A stretch of 64,000 nt of DNA, taken from positions 462,501 through 526,500 of the forward strand of contig BSBK01002090.1 in assembly GCA_027943335.1 (NCBI GenBank). The letters run 5' to 3'. Origin of the DNA: Chamaecyparis obtusa. Taxonomy: Eukaryota > Streptophyta > Pinopsida > Cupressales > Cupressaceae. The translations under genes were made by a program, and so were the position numbers. Shown here piece by piece: positions 22,988 to 35,200 of this stretch (position 1 is the first letter of the stretch; the number at the start of each line of letters is the position of its first letter). Below the pieces are notes generated by a model that was not told the DNA's origin, did not search any database, and worked only from the letters and a program-made list of their open reading frames with translations.

Positions 22988-24439
22988 ATCTCCCCCTTTA
23001 GCATTGATGGAAACATGTAATGTGAAAAACACATAATACAATAAAAAACCAACACAATCTCCATTCTAGAAATATAATCAATAGTACTATCGAAAATGTG
23101 CATCATTATCTTTTAGAGTCTCTCTAACCCATCTTTCTTCAAGAACTCCTCTACCTTTGCTTTGTCTATAATCTCCCTAGCAAGATTCTTCCCTTGGTTT
23201 CAATTTGATTACATACTCTTTTCTCCATCATTTAATCCCCCTTAGATTTGCACTTTTCTATGTAGACCAATCTCTTTCTTATGTGAAAGTATATAAATTT
23301 TTTTTCACATGATATTCTCTCCCCCTTTGACATCAATGAAAAATTTATCTCTCTCTAATTTTATTAATCATGTTATTCCCTTTTTAGCCATCAAAAACAA
23401 TTTACCATTATCTGAGCCACTAACACAATACACTACTTGATCAAAACACATCAGAAATGAAGATCTAACTTGCCACGCTAATTGATCCCCCTATGTAGTA
23501 GCCTCCAAAACACCAATCTAACTTGAAATATATCCCATTTAAAGTATACTATATTGGTGCAGTCCTCTTAGTTATGTTTAGGAGGGGAATTCACCCCTAA
23601 CTTTCCTTTGAGATGTGCAAGTGTTGATCCTTTTTCTACATTGTCCTTCCTCTTCTTTCTCTTTGACTTATTCTTATTCTTTTGTATTTTCTATACTCTT
23701 ATCTTCTCTTTTCCTTTTTCATTTTTATCCTTTCCTTTGTCAAATTTTTCTTTTCCTTTCTCCTTCTGACCTTTCCTATTCACTTCATTCTTCTTATTCT
23801 CATCACTCTTCTACACATTTTTCTCCATTTCTACCAAATCACAATTGTCCATGTTGACTATGCAATATTTGTCAAATGTGTGTGTAGATATGTTACATTT
23901 GATTTGCATAAAATATTTTGTCCACTTTCTTCTTCCTTCATTTTAGCACAAGGACATCTTACTTTCACCCTTTTAACAATATCATTCATCCTTTTCACAC
24001 CAATACCTACAGTATGCCTTGTACACCTATAAAAATAGATTTTCTTTCTATAATTCATTTTCTTATGACAAACCTTACCACAAGAAAAGAACCTACATTT
24101 GGTTTTCTGAGTCTTATGAAATATTGCATAAGTTTTCTTAGATTAATTCTTTAGTCTTCTAGTTTTAGGCTTGTCTTGAGCATATTTAGAACTTTATCCC
24201 TTCACAAGTCTAACACCATTGTTCTCATTTCAAGAAATACCTCAAGTATGGTTGATATGATCCTGAGATTTTCTATGTGTTTATTTGTAGTCACAATCTC
24301 TTCCTTAATAGATTTCATCCACTCATCATCAACTGGATCAACCTCTGACATTAAGAAAATATAGTCTTGAGAAATTAGTCTCTTGCTTTGAACACCTTGG
24401 TTCTTATTTCCTATGATTTGATCTTCAAGATGATTTATT
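22988..24439 (-). pseudogene. pol: Copia C 3' internal part: linker to RNase H end, RT missing
   Basis: From the right: the integrase-RT linker (HLEDQIIGNKNQG) and an RT-start motif (DEWMKSIKEEI) at 24300-24430. A region follows in which RT would be expected but is not found; instead there is a knuckle-like FFSCGKVCHKK near 24080 and a strongly K/E/R-coding, purine-rich (minus-strand) run at 23640-23860. The last recognisable piece is the RNase H terminus HLKGKLGVNSP near 23580-23620. The purine tract abuts the LTR at 22988. RT and most of RNase H appear to have been lost or replaced. The right end adjoins copia B at a TSD. Confidence 0.6.
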
Positions 24440-25756
24440 TGTTGGAGATTTTCCAGCAACCCAGATTGTTGACTTTATGTTTTTCATTGATGACAACATA
24501 TGGTAAGCAACATGTGTGGAAGCTTGATGGATAGATCTTTGAGCATATGTTGCATGGATATGCTATCAACATGATATCATAGATGTGGAGGTTGACTCTA
24601 AGTAAAGATAGTAGTAAAATTGTGTATATCAGTGAGTGTTTCTAACAGGTCCCAGGAATAGTTCTATATATGATTTACAGTACGGTTGTAGTAGAACCTT
24701 GCACATTTATATTTATTTTGTAGATATATATATTATGTTATGTTCATGGGTGTAGAGTTAGATATGTAGTATAGGTTGAGGTATGAAGTCTCTAGTTGAC
24801 AGTCATAGTTTCCTGAGTCTATCTAGAAGAGTCGACAGTGTTTATATGATTGCAGTAGTTGTGCCTATCATTTTAGTATGTGTGCTTGGATTTATGTTAA
24901 GAGGAGAGTTAATAATGTTTGGCTCAGAGTGCATGACGTAACTTGGCATGAGAAGAAAGTTGGAGTTAATTTGGTGGAGCTGATTGTGTGTAGCATTGTG
25001 TCTACTCACATGGAGTTGTGTAGTCCTAATTTATGTTGCATGCTTAGTAGAGCTGACTGAGTTGTTAGTAGAAAGTTATATTGTTTCTCTAATATGATTT
25101 CAATATGGTTCTAACAGGCTGACTTGATTATATCATTTAGTGGAAGATATTTATAGGCAGTTATTTATGATTTCTAGGTATGGCAAATAGTTGAAAGAGA
25201 AGAGAAGAGAAGAGAGTGTGAAGTATTGTGCCATCAATAGAAGGTCTATGTGAAAAATAAGAAAGTATATGCTATTCATTGGAACTAATCAAGACAACAG
25301 GTCTACACGCAGTTTACCAAGATTTAGATATAGTGTGTATTTGTTAAATAGAAGGTTGCAGCCTTCACCCCTTTGAGCAGTGTGCTCCTAGATAGTGTGT
25401 CCTCACCCCTAACAAGGTTAATTATAAAAGACTCCTAATAGGGTTTGACCCTTGACCAGGTCACTGTACTTATTGCATTGTAAAGATCAACTTCTAACAG
25501 GGTTGTAAAATCTTCTAACAAGGATCATAATACACTAGTATAGTTCTTAGTGGGTGTCAATTCCCACCGGGGTTTTTACCTATTTGGGTTTTCCCATAAC
25601 CAAAATTTTGGTGTTGTGTTAAGTGTTATTTCATTGTGTTTATCCTTATTACTATTATATACTTAACTGGATAAAGAATTGAAACTTGTAGATAACTGAT
25701 TCACCCCCCACCCCCCCCCCCCCCCTCTCAGTTATCTCTTGGGAATATTCCTAACA
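24440..25756 (+). repeat. Copia B 5' LTR
   Basis: It runs TGTTGGAGATTTTCC to ATTCCTAACA. A long C tract sits at 25702-25727 where the partner LTR has only a short one (30790s), so this tract has expanded. Confidence 0.93.
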
Positions 25757-25758
25757 AT

Positions 25759-25770
25759 TAGTATTAGAGC
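25759..25770 (+). other. Copia B primer binding site, mutated
   Basis: TAGTATTAGAGC stands where TGGTATCAGAGC is expected, two bases after the LTR. The two changes are G-to-A and C-to-T. Confidence 0.75.
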
Positions 25771-25813
25771 CAAATGCTTTAGAGAGAAAGTTTAACAACT
25801 TGAGGTTGATTAG

Positions 25814-26902
25814 ATGACATGATTTATAAAATAAATTCCTAAGTTTGATGGAGAGAACTATCTAGATTGGAAGAACAAAATGATGACACGTTTTCAATGC
25901 ATTGCCTTTGAGATTTTTGAAGTAGCTACCAAAGAAGTTGAGATTCCTTCACTAGCAGATCTTGAAAAAGAAGATGCAATGTTGAAGCAAAAGGAGATGT
26001 TCACTTCAAATGCTATCACCAAAGAAGCCCTTATCAAGACCCTATCTGATAGTGAGTTTTTAGAGATCAAGAAAATGGACAAAGCCTATAAGATATGGAA
26101 ATACCTAAAAGACATGTTTGAAGGAGATATTCAAGCCAAGAATGCATGCAAAAAGACATGGAAGAAAAGATACAATACATTAGAGATTCTATTTGATGAG
26201 AATGTCAGAGCCTACAATCAAAGGATTAATGAAGCAGTTGTAGGAATCAGAAACAATGGTGGAGAAATCTCAGAGGAAGACATAATAGATTAATTAATGA
26301 CTACCTTGACACTAGAATATGAGAAAAAGATATGCATCCAAGATGAAACTATGCAATCCACAAAAGAATTTAAAAGAGAGACTTTAATCAGCAAGTTTTC
26401 ATCCTTTGAGATATCAAGTTTGAAGACAGAGCCTAAAAGTGAGACAACCTTCAAAGCTTCAGTACATGGTAAGAAATCCTTGAACACTTATGGTAATTTT
26501 GATGATGATGATGATGAAGAGAAAACATTAGATGATTTCATTTCTATGATTTCTAAAAGAGAAAAGAAAGGAAAAGTAAAATATGAGGGTAAATTACCAT
26601 TCAAATGCTTTTCATGTAATAAGATTGGTCACTTTGCATCCAAGTGTCCTACAAGAGTTAAGAAGTTCAAAAATAACTACAAGCCTAAGTATACAAATGA
26701 GTGTTACTATGTTGGAGATGGAGTATTAGATGAAGAATCAACAAAGGATGAAATTGGATTCATTTCTCTTGAAGATGAAAAGAATGCACAAGAGTTAGCA
26801 CTGATTTCACAAGCTGACATCAGAATAGATTGGATCATTTACAGTGATTTCTCACATCACATGACAAGAGACAAAGATAGATTTGTACATCTAGATAGAT
26901 AA
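25814..26902 (+). pseudogene. gag: Copia B gag and protease
   Basis: Gag starts at an ATG at 25814 followed by two early stops, then the typical IPKFDGENYLDW. The helical core (KAYKIWKYLKDMFEGD) and an intact zinc knuckle, CFSCNKIGHFASKC, at about 26607-26650 are present. Protease follows, but its active site reads WIIYSDFSHHMT instead of IIDSGCSHHMT, so the catalytic aspartate is a tyrosine. Stops occur at 26292 (before MTTLTLEYE) and at 26900. Element B2 keeps the DSGC form of this protease. Confidence 0.87.
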
Positions 26903-28379
26903 AAAGGAGGCATGGTTAGATTTGGAGACAACACTCCTAAACCTATCATTGGTAGAGGAGCCATCACCCTAGATGGAAAGAACAAAACTGATAATGTTCT
27001 ATATGTTGATGGTTTGCAACATAACCTACTAAGTGTTGGACAGTTGCTTGACAAAGGTTACCGGTTGGAGTTCAAACATAACAAATGCATCATTAACAAC
27101 AAGGAAGGTGAAATGATTGCATCAGGCTCAAAGAATAAAGGTAATGTTTTTCAACTTAATCCCGAAGCAAGTTGTTTTGTTGCTAAAGTAGATGATAGTT
27201 GGTTATGGAAAAAAATACTATGTCATATCAATTTTGATAACATAGTAAAGATAAGTAATGTAAAGGTAGTAAGATATCTTCCTAGCATTGCAAAACCAGT
27301 TGATGCAATATGTAGGGAATGTGTGATGGGAAATCATGCAAGGAATTCATTCATAAGAAAGCATAATATGACAAAGAACAAGTTGGATCTAATACATACA
27401 GACCTATGTGGACCTACTCAAACAAGATCATACTATGGTGAAAGGTACTTCATTTTGTTTTTTGATGATTATTATAGAATGATGTGGGTTGCATTCTTAA
27501 AGGACAAATCAGAAGCATTTGACAAGTTCAAAATATTCAAAGCTAAGGTTCAAAATGAGTTTGGATTGAAGATTAAATGTTTGAGATCAGATAGAGGAGG
27601 AGAATTCACCTCTGATAGATTTTATGAGTACTATGAAGAACATGGGATAAAGAGACAACTAAGTGCTCCTAGAACCCCTCAGCAGAATGGAATTGCAAAG
27701 AGAAGGAATAGGATCTTTCTTGGCACAACACGCACCATCATGATTGAATGAAAGGTCACACACACCTTATGTGCTATGGTTTGGTAATGTACCTATAGTG
27801 AAATACTTCAAAATCTTTGGAAGAAAGTGCTACATCAAGAGAGATGACGCAATTGGAAAGTTTGATGCAAGAAGTGATGAAGGCATTTTTCTTGGTAACT
27901 CTACTAAAAGAAAAGCTTATAGATGTTTTAACTTGAGATTAAAGAAGATCATTGAAAGTCCTCATATTAAGATTGATGAGAAGTTTATGATTCAAGAAAG
28001 ATATCATGATTATGCACCTATGATTGAAGAAGAACCTAGACCTACTAGTAGAGAAATAGTTGTTGATGAAATGTTTGACAACATTGATGTATTATTCAAT
28101 GACCCTGGAACTAGTGAAGAAGAATCTCAAAAGTCTGATGAGAAAGTCACTCCTAATGTTCCTAAATTCACATCTAGATATCATTCAAAGGAAGACATCA
28201 TTGGAGATCAGAATAGTAAAGTCATGAAAATATCAAAAGAAAAAAGTTCCACAACAAATGAAGAGGTATGTTTACTCTCACAGATTGAACCCTTAAGTGT
28301 TGAAGATGCATGTAATGATTCAGATTGGCATGAAGCAATGAAAGAAGAGCTAGATCAAATAATTAAGAATGACACATGA
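26903..28379 (+). pseudogene. pol: Copia B integrase
   Basis: GAG-pre-integrase sequence is followed by the zinc region, where LWKKILCHINFDN lacks the first histidine of the family's HKRLCH, and CRECVMG supplies the cysteines. The catalytic core is intact in its key residues: IHTDLCGP, FDDYYRMM, and RSDRGGEF. The following PQQNGIAKRRNR shows a K where a glutamate is usual. After MIE a stop and a ~100-bp deletion join directly to TPYVLWFGNVP (27744 on). An acidic linker ends near 28379. The frame resumes as RT at 28380. Confidence 0.85.
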
Positions 28380-29549
28380 GAATTGGTCCCTAGTCCTAGT
28401 GATAAAAATGTAATTGGAACCAAGCGGATATTTAGAAATAAGATGAATGAAGATGGAACAATGGTAAGAAATAAAGCAAGACTAGTATGTAAATGATATG
28501 CCCAAAGAGAAGGAATTGACTATTCTGATACATTTTCCCTTGTAAGCATATTGGAAGCTATAAAGTTGTTTCTAGCCTATGCCACCTTCAAAAAATTTAA
28601 GGTATACCGGATGGATGTTAAGTCAGTATTCTTGAATGGAGAGCTGAAGGAAGAAGTATACATAGAATATCCTGAAGGAGTCACCTTATTAGATAGACCT
28701 GATATGGTATGCAGATTGAAGAAAGCCCTCTATGGACTTAAGAAAGCCCCTAGACCATGGTATGAAAGACTGGATGGATATTTGACAAAGATTGGATTCA
28801 AGAAATGAGCAACAGATTGTAACTTATTCATAAGAGAAACATCTGATGGACTGTTGTTAGTTGCTATATTTGTTGATGACATCATTTTTGGTGGTAATGA
28901 CAAACTTAGTGCAGAATTTGCTAAGGAGATGTAGATAAAATTTGAAATGAGCATTATTGGACCTATCAAGTACTTTTGGGGATTGAATGTGTAGTAGATA
29001 GATAAAGGTATATTCATAAATCAGACTAAGTATGTGAAAGAGATATTGAAGAAATTCAAGATGGATGATTGCAAACCAGTAAGTACCCCTATGATAACAA
29101 GATGCAAGATTTCAAAAGAAGATGATTCACCAGTAGTAGACATAACCTTCTATAAGTTTATGATTGGTAAACTTATATATCTTACTCAAACTAGACCAGA
29201 CATTTCCAATGCAGCTGATATTGTTGGAAGATTTACAATAGAACCTAAGCAAAGTCATCTAATAGAAATAAAAATAATATTGAGATACTTGAATGGTTTA
29301 TGGTATCCCAATTTAGAGAATGTAGAGCTTCATGTGTATACAGATGTTGATTGGGTAGGTTGCATTGATGATAGAAAGAGTACCTCTAGAGGAGCAGTAT
29401 TTCTTGGTGATAGACTTATTCCTTGGGGGAGTTTTATTGAGGAAATGGAGAATGTTATAAAAGAATTGATCATTTGGATTGGTGGTTCTTTTCATTCCAT
29501 ATGTTGCCATCAATGCCAAAGGGGGAGATTGTTGGAGATTTTCTAGCAA
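28380..29549 (+). pseudogene. pol: Copia B RT with truncated RNase H
   Basis: RT motifs in order: [43 protein letters not shown], and the catalytic FVDDIIFGGND at about 28868-28900. RNase H begins with VYTDVDWVGCIDDRKSTS, but after FLGDRLIPW the sequence jumps to the 3' non-coding segment that elsewhere lies ~650 bp downstream (compare element G at 57690-57715). CCTTGG is shared at both sides of the junction, which suggests a microhomology deletion. Stops occur at 28378, 28494, 28806, 28932 and 28993-28997. Confidence 0.85.
29518..29529 (+). other. Copia B polypurine tract
   Basis: AAAGGGGGAGAT directly precedes the 3' LTR TGTTGG. The last 11 bases plus TGTTGGA are identical in the TRIM elements. 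Confidence 0.85.
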
Positions 29550-30830
29550 GCCAGATTGTTGATTGTATGTTTGTCATTGATGACAACATATGGTAAGCAA
29601 CATGCATGGTAGCTTGATGGAGAGAGATTTGAGAATATGTTGCATGGATATATTATTAGCATGATATGATAGATGCAAAGGTCAATTTTTACTAAAGATA
29701 GTAGTATAGTTGTGTATATCAGTGAGTGTTTCTAACAGGTCCCAAGAATAGTTCTATATATGATTTGCAGTATGGTTGTAGTAGAGCCTTGCACATTTAT
29801 ATTTATGTTGTAGACATATGTATGATGTTATGTTCATGGACACAGAGTTAGATATGCAATACAGGTTGAGTTATGAAGTTTCTAGTTGATAGTCACAATT
29901 TCCTGAGTCTATCTGAAAGAGGCGACATTGTTTATATGATTGCAGTAGTTGCACCTATCATCTCAGTATGCGCACTTGGATTTTTGTTAAGAGGAGAATT
30001 AAGAATATTTGGTTCAAAGTGCATGACATAACTAAGTATAAGAAGAACATTGTAGTTAATTTGTTGGAGCCGATTGTGTGTAGCATTGCATCTACTCACA
30101 TGGAGTTGTGTAGTCCTAATTTATGTTGTGTGCTTAGTAGAGCCGACCAAGTTGTTAGTAGAAAGTTATATTGTTTCTCTAATATGATTTCAAGATGGTT
30201 CTAATAGGCTGACTTGATTATATCATTTAGTGGAAGATATTTATAGGTAGTCATTTATGATTGCTAGGTATGGCAAATAGTTGACAGAGAAGAGTAGAGT
30301 AGAGAGTGTGAAGTATTGTGCGATAAGTAGAAAGTCTATGTGACAAAAAAGAAAGTATATGCTATTCATTGGAAATGATCAAGATAGCAGGTCTATGTGT
30401 AGTTCACCAAGATCTAGATATAGTGTGTATCTATTAAATAGAAGGTTGCAACCTTCATCCCTTTGATCAGTGTGCTCCTGGATAGTGCATCCTCACCCAT
30501 AACAAGGTTAATTGTAAAAGACTCCTAACAGGGTCAGACCCTTGACCAGGTCACTGTACTTATTACATTATAAAGATCAACTTCTAACACGGTTGTAAGA
30601 TCTTCTAACAAGGATCATAATACATTAGTACAGTTTTTAGTGGGTTTCAATTCCCACCGGGGTTTTTACCTATTTGGGTTTCCCTGTAACTAAAATTTTG
30701 GTGTTGTTTTAAGTGTTCTTTCATTATGTTTAGGCTTATTATTCTTATATACTTAATTGGATAAAGAATTAAAACTTGTAGATAATTGATTCACCCCCCT
30801 CTTAGTTATCTCTTGGGACTATTCCTAACA
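29530..30830 (+). repeat. Copia B 3' LTR
   Basis: It pairs with 24440-25756 along its whole length and ends ATTCCTAACA at 30830. Confidence 0.93.
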
Positions 30831-30876
30831 TTATCCTCACATACCTTGGTCTCTTCTTCTTTTCTATAGGTCTTTG
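30831..30876 (-). pseudogene. pol: Copia C fragment between insertions B and D
   Basis: This 46-bp piece encodes RPIEKKKRPRYVRI on the minus strand, the basic linker between integrase and RT. It is bounded by the TSD of B on the left and CTTTG, the TSD of D, on the right. Confidence 0.8.
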
Positions 30877-31988
30877 TGTTAGGAATGGGAACATTGAGAG
30901 GGGGAGGGGGTGAATTAGTGTTCTACAATATTAATTTTTGATATCTTGAAACTTAACTCAATTTCTTATATACTGAATTGAATAACAATGCAAGTAAAGT
31001 AAACAACTATAACACATAACACCAGATATGATTATGGGGAAACCTTGGCCAAAGGAAAAACCCTAGTGGGAATTAATACCCACTAATAATTGTACTTGTG
31101 TATTATGAACTTGTCAATGTTCCTTAGCCTTGTTAGGAGATGTCATTATAGTGCTTAAGTATAATGAACTTATCAAGGGTTAAACCTTGTTAGGATTCTT
31201 TAGTAACAAACCTTGTTAGGGGTGGTTGGATCACTACCAAAGCTCACTACTCAATAGAGAAGGCTACAACCTCCTAGATATCAGATACACACTATATCTA
31301 CAATGGTAAATTGATGCTATAACACTATTTGTCTGATCAATTCCTTATGTGCGCTAATGCTTTAACCTCTTGTAAAGCTCTATATCATACTAACTGCTCT
31401 TCACATACTTCTCTTCTTCTTTCAACTCTATATATCATTCCATATCTAAATACAAAGGTGCATGTCTTATTTATATGTGCAAACAAAACTATTCACTAAG
31501 TCGGCCTATAACCTATTACATACAATGCTTCCAAATGAATTGGCTCAAGCATGTTTACATACATTGATATTAAAAATTCTATAACATAAATACAATAGTT
31601 GCATAGCCATTACAAAACAATATTATACACGCTAACCAAAATACTAATAGTCGGCTCCATGCTCTATTATGTTCTATTGCTTACTGTCTGTGTCACTTCA
31701 AATCATTGTAACTTCATCATACTAACTCATCTGATCATGCAGTCTTAACCATAGCTTAATAACATATCCAAAATCTTATCTTCAATGGTGCATACCAAAA
31801 CTTGATTATACACACATGTGCTAATGCTTGGTTCCTTAGGTGCTTCACTGATTGTCCTATTTTCCATACTTAGCCATTTTTATGATCTTCTAAGTTATGC
31901 GCTGACTCCAAAACTTCATATGAATTTTTTTCCATAATGAAAACACTAAATATTAGTCATATATGCTAGTATAGTCAACTTGCCAATA
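30877..31988 (-). repeat. Element D 3' LTR (1,112 bp)
   Basis: It starts TGTTAGGAATGGGAAC and ends TTGCCAATA, and matches 37297-38750 apart from the TRIM. It preserves the uninterrupted TRIM 3 target (atatcattccatatc near 31433). Confidence 0.9.
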
Positions 31989-32000
31989 ATCTCCCCCTTT
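31989..32000 (-). other. Element D polypurine tract
   Basis: The minus strand reads AAAGGGGGAGAT directly before the LTR, identical to copia B. Confidence 0.85.
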
Positions 32001-32219
32001 GTCATTAATGGAAACAAAGGAATATGGTGAAGTTACTAAATTGTATCTTACACAAAAACTTTCTAACATATACTCTTATCTTTTTCTGTACATCATATAC
32101 TTTATATTATATCTCCCTTCTACTATATACTCTATTCCCCTTTATATCATATACACTACTCCATATTTCTCCCATATTTTTCTACTCCCCCTTTGACATT
32201 AATGACAAAGGTGCTAAAA

Positions 32220-35200
32220 AATGGAACTTCAAGTACTTACATAGTGAGTACATCTGGATATACAATCTTCAAGTTTTGCATCTCTTGCTGCCAAAATGCC
32301 TTGAGTGCATCTACCCTCTAGAGATGGGTGCATAATGCATAAGTTAATTTCTCCATCTTCTCCAAATCTATATATGGACCTTGATCATATCTCACAATAG
32401 TGACATCAATCTCCTTGATATTCTGATTGAGTACATCCAATGTGGGTGCAAGTGCATTTCTTAAATGAGTTTTCCTAGCCCTTATCTTGGCTATCTCTTT
32501 CTCTGCCTTCTCAATCTTGTCTAACTAACCTTGATAGACATTATTACACATATTTACATCTTGTGAGGGATCTAGCACCAAATTTCTTATAGTTTCCATC
32601 ATTGATTCAGCTTCCTGAATCTTCTTGGAAAGATCTGATGTAAGTTTATCTTTATCCATACAATTAGCTATTATCTTTCTTCATTTACCTATTAAATCTT
32701 TCAACAAAGCTTGACCAACCTTTAGAGAACTGAGTTCAAGTGCAAAGTTACCTGTCCATTCATTCAACCTCTTCATAAGATATTTCTCTTCTACTATCTT
32801 GGATGTTGATTCCTCAAGACTTGAGAAATTTTATTTAAAGCATGTCATGATGGTGCTAACATCATCCACTAAATTTACACTAGACACTTTCTTATCTTCT
32901 GGAAGTAGGCTATTTAGTATGCTAACTGATTCAAAAAATAATGGATTCCTCATTACTTGTTTCTCCTTTGCTAACACATTGATTTTCATCAAATCATCTT
33001 CTCCCTATGAGTCTCAACTTGTTGTATCAGAGGTAAAACTTGACAACAATGACATTGAGGGATTAGGGGTAAGGAGTGAACTTTGACTAACATCCATTAC
33101 CTCATTCTTTATATTTACTAGAATTTCAATAGAGGGCTCATCTGTAGGTTCATCTACCTTCTCTTATTCCTTCTCTCTTTTAGGTTCATCTTCTTTTTCA
33201 CTTTTATGTCTTGTCAGGTCTTCAACCTAAACTTCTTGCTGCTTAGGTGAATCATCACTGCATAGGATCTCTACTTCCTTAGTGCTCACAAATTCTTCCT
33301 CAAACTAATCTAGATCCTTTTTTGATTCCACCATGGATATATCTACATTATCTATTATAATTGTTTCATCCTTAGCTTCAGGCATGGGTGCAAAATCCTT
33401 TGGACCTGTCATCGGTGTATCAGGGATATCTGACTTCTTGAATTTCTCAGAGGGAACTTGAGTTGTGGGTGTACTAGGAGGGTACATGTGTCTATCCAAG
33501 AACACCTTCTCAAATGCTTTCTCAGTCTCTTTGGCTACCAACTCATAGACCTTATTCATAATTTGTAGAGTTCTCAGCTTGGTTCTTAGGTGAGGCTTCA
33601 CTAAGTCTAACAACAATGTTTTCTCTTCAACTAAACATACTAGGAGGCTTTCATCTAATATATTTTCCCTTATCTTGAAGTCTTATTCTATAGCCTATCT
33701 CTTCAAATAATCAAGTATATTCCATACTTGATCAGGAATCACTATCTTAAGTTCCAAGACTGTCTTCTTGAACTTAATCATGTGTTTGATAATCATGGAA
33801 TGGATCTCATATTTTTCAATCTCATGATACTTATCATAGAACTTTTATATTTGTTCTAACCTTCCTTCATCTACTACTCTTTCCCTCAATACTTCAAGAT
33901 TCAGTCTGAATCCTACCTCAAGAGGTTCTTGTATATTATTTCCTTTTCTTCTTGTTTTTCTAGAGGATGGATGGCTTGCACCAATCTGCTTCTTCCCCTT
34001 AGGCATCCTGCTAGACTCAGGAGGTGGTGTGGACTCTAGATCAATAGTATCTATGGGTGAAAGAGTGTTTTCTTCTATATTTTTCTTCTTCTCCTTAGGG
34101 TCATCAGTCTTCTCTATTTTCACTTTAGAAGAGGGTGCATTCTCAAGTTGCATTGCAATCTTGGCTTCCCTATGTTGGCAAAATGGTTAGCACTCCCCTC
34201 AGGATTTATGACATGGCTTAACCACCTCCTGTGTCTTCTATAATTCTAGTGGTTGTATCGGGCACTAAAAGGTTGATCTTGTGGTGCAACAAAAACCCTA
34301 GCTTGTAACAAGTGGTATCAGAGCTTGGTCATAGGTTTGAATCCCCTCGGGTAATGTTGAGGGGGAGATTGTTGGCAAAATGGTTGGCACTCCCTTCGAG
34401 ATTTGTGACATGGCTTAACCACCTCCTGTGTCTTCTATAAGTCTAGTGGTTGTATCATTCATTAAAAGGTCGATCTTTTGGTGCAACAATAACTCTAGCT
34501 TGTAACACCCTAGCTTTATTTAGGTCTACTTGTGTGACACCATGGATTCTCAGTATGTGTGATGTTATCTTTGATGCTTTCCTTTTGGTCATAGCACTAT
34601 ACAAGACTGAATCTACCTGTCTTGTCTTCTCCTCATAAGTACCCCATCTTGGTTCATTGGGATCCTTAGGTGTTGACAGAAGGACTTGTGCATAAGCTTC
34701 CAAAATGTGTTCTTCCACTTCATAACCAAGTGGATGGATCCACCTTGGCTCCACTTCTTCCATGCATGTGATATCTGTCTCAACCATGAAATAGATGTTG
34801 TTCTTATATTTCTCTACAGTACTCTTAGGTATCCTATACCTTCTCTGAATCTTAATTCTGAATGTTTTTATTTGTAATTCCATGTAGTCCTTCAAGGTAC
34901 TCTTAGATGATGCCTTGAATGAAATTTGTGGCACTGTGGACAGACTCCTGTCAAGATAAAGATCTGATACTTTACCTTTATATCTTGCTCTTGTCATGCT
35001 TAATAGCCCTTATGTTATCCATCAACTATGCACGTAAGATCTCACACAAGTTGAACTCTCTAATTTCCCTTACTATTCTAATAACTGCTAAAATAGTGGC
35101 TATGGACACACTATTCACTCTATTTGCATAATGGAACTTATACCCAAGTATCATAGACATAAGCTTTATGGCTTTCTCTTCTATTGGCTTAGTTGTCATG

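Larger units (their letters stand above)
24440..30830 (+). mobile_element. Ty1/copia element B, full length, defective
   Basis: The element is 6,391 bp with LTRs of 1,317 bp (24440-25756) and 1,301 bp (29530-30830). TSD copies TTATT (24435-24439) and TTATC (30831-30835) differ at one base. It lies inside copia C: deleting B and one TSD rejoins the C frame (RYVRI to NHLED). gag, protease, integrase and RT are readable, but RNase H is truncated by a deletion. Confidence 0.92.

Noticed and set aside
23615..24032. Plus-strand ORFs rich in Ser, Phe and Leu that look like membrane proteins
   Set aside because: They arise from a pyrimidine-rich tract; the minus strand is the coding direction of the surrounding copia C fragments.
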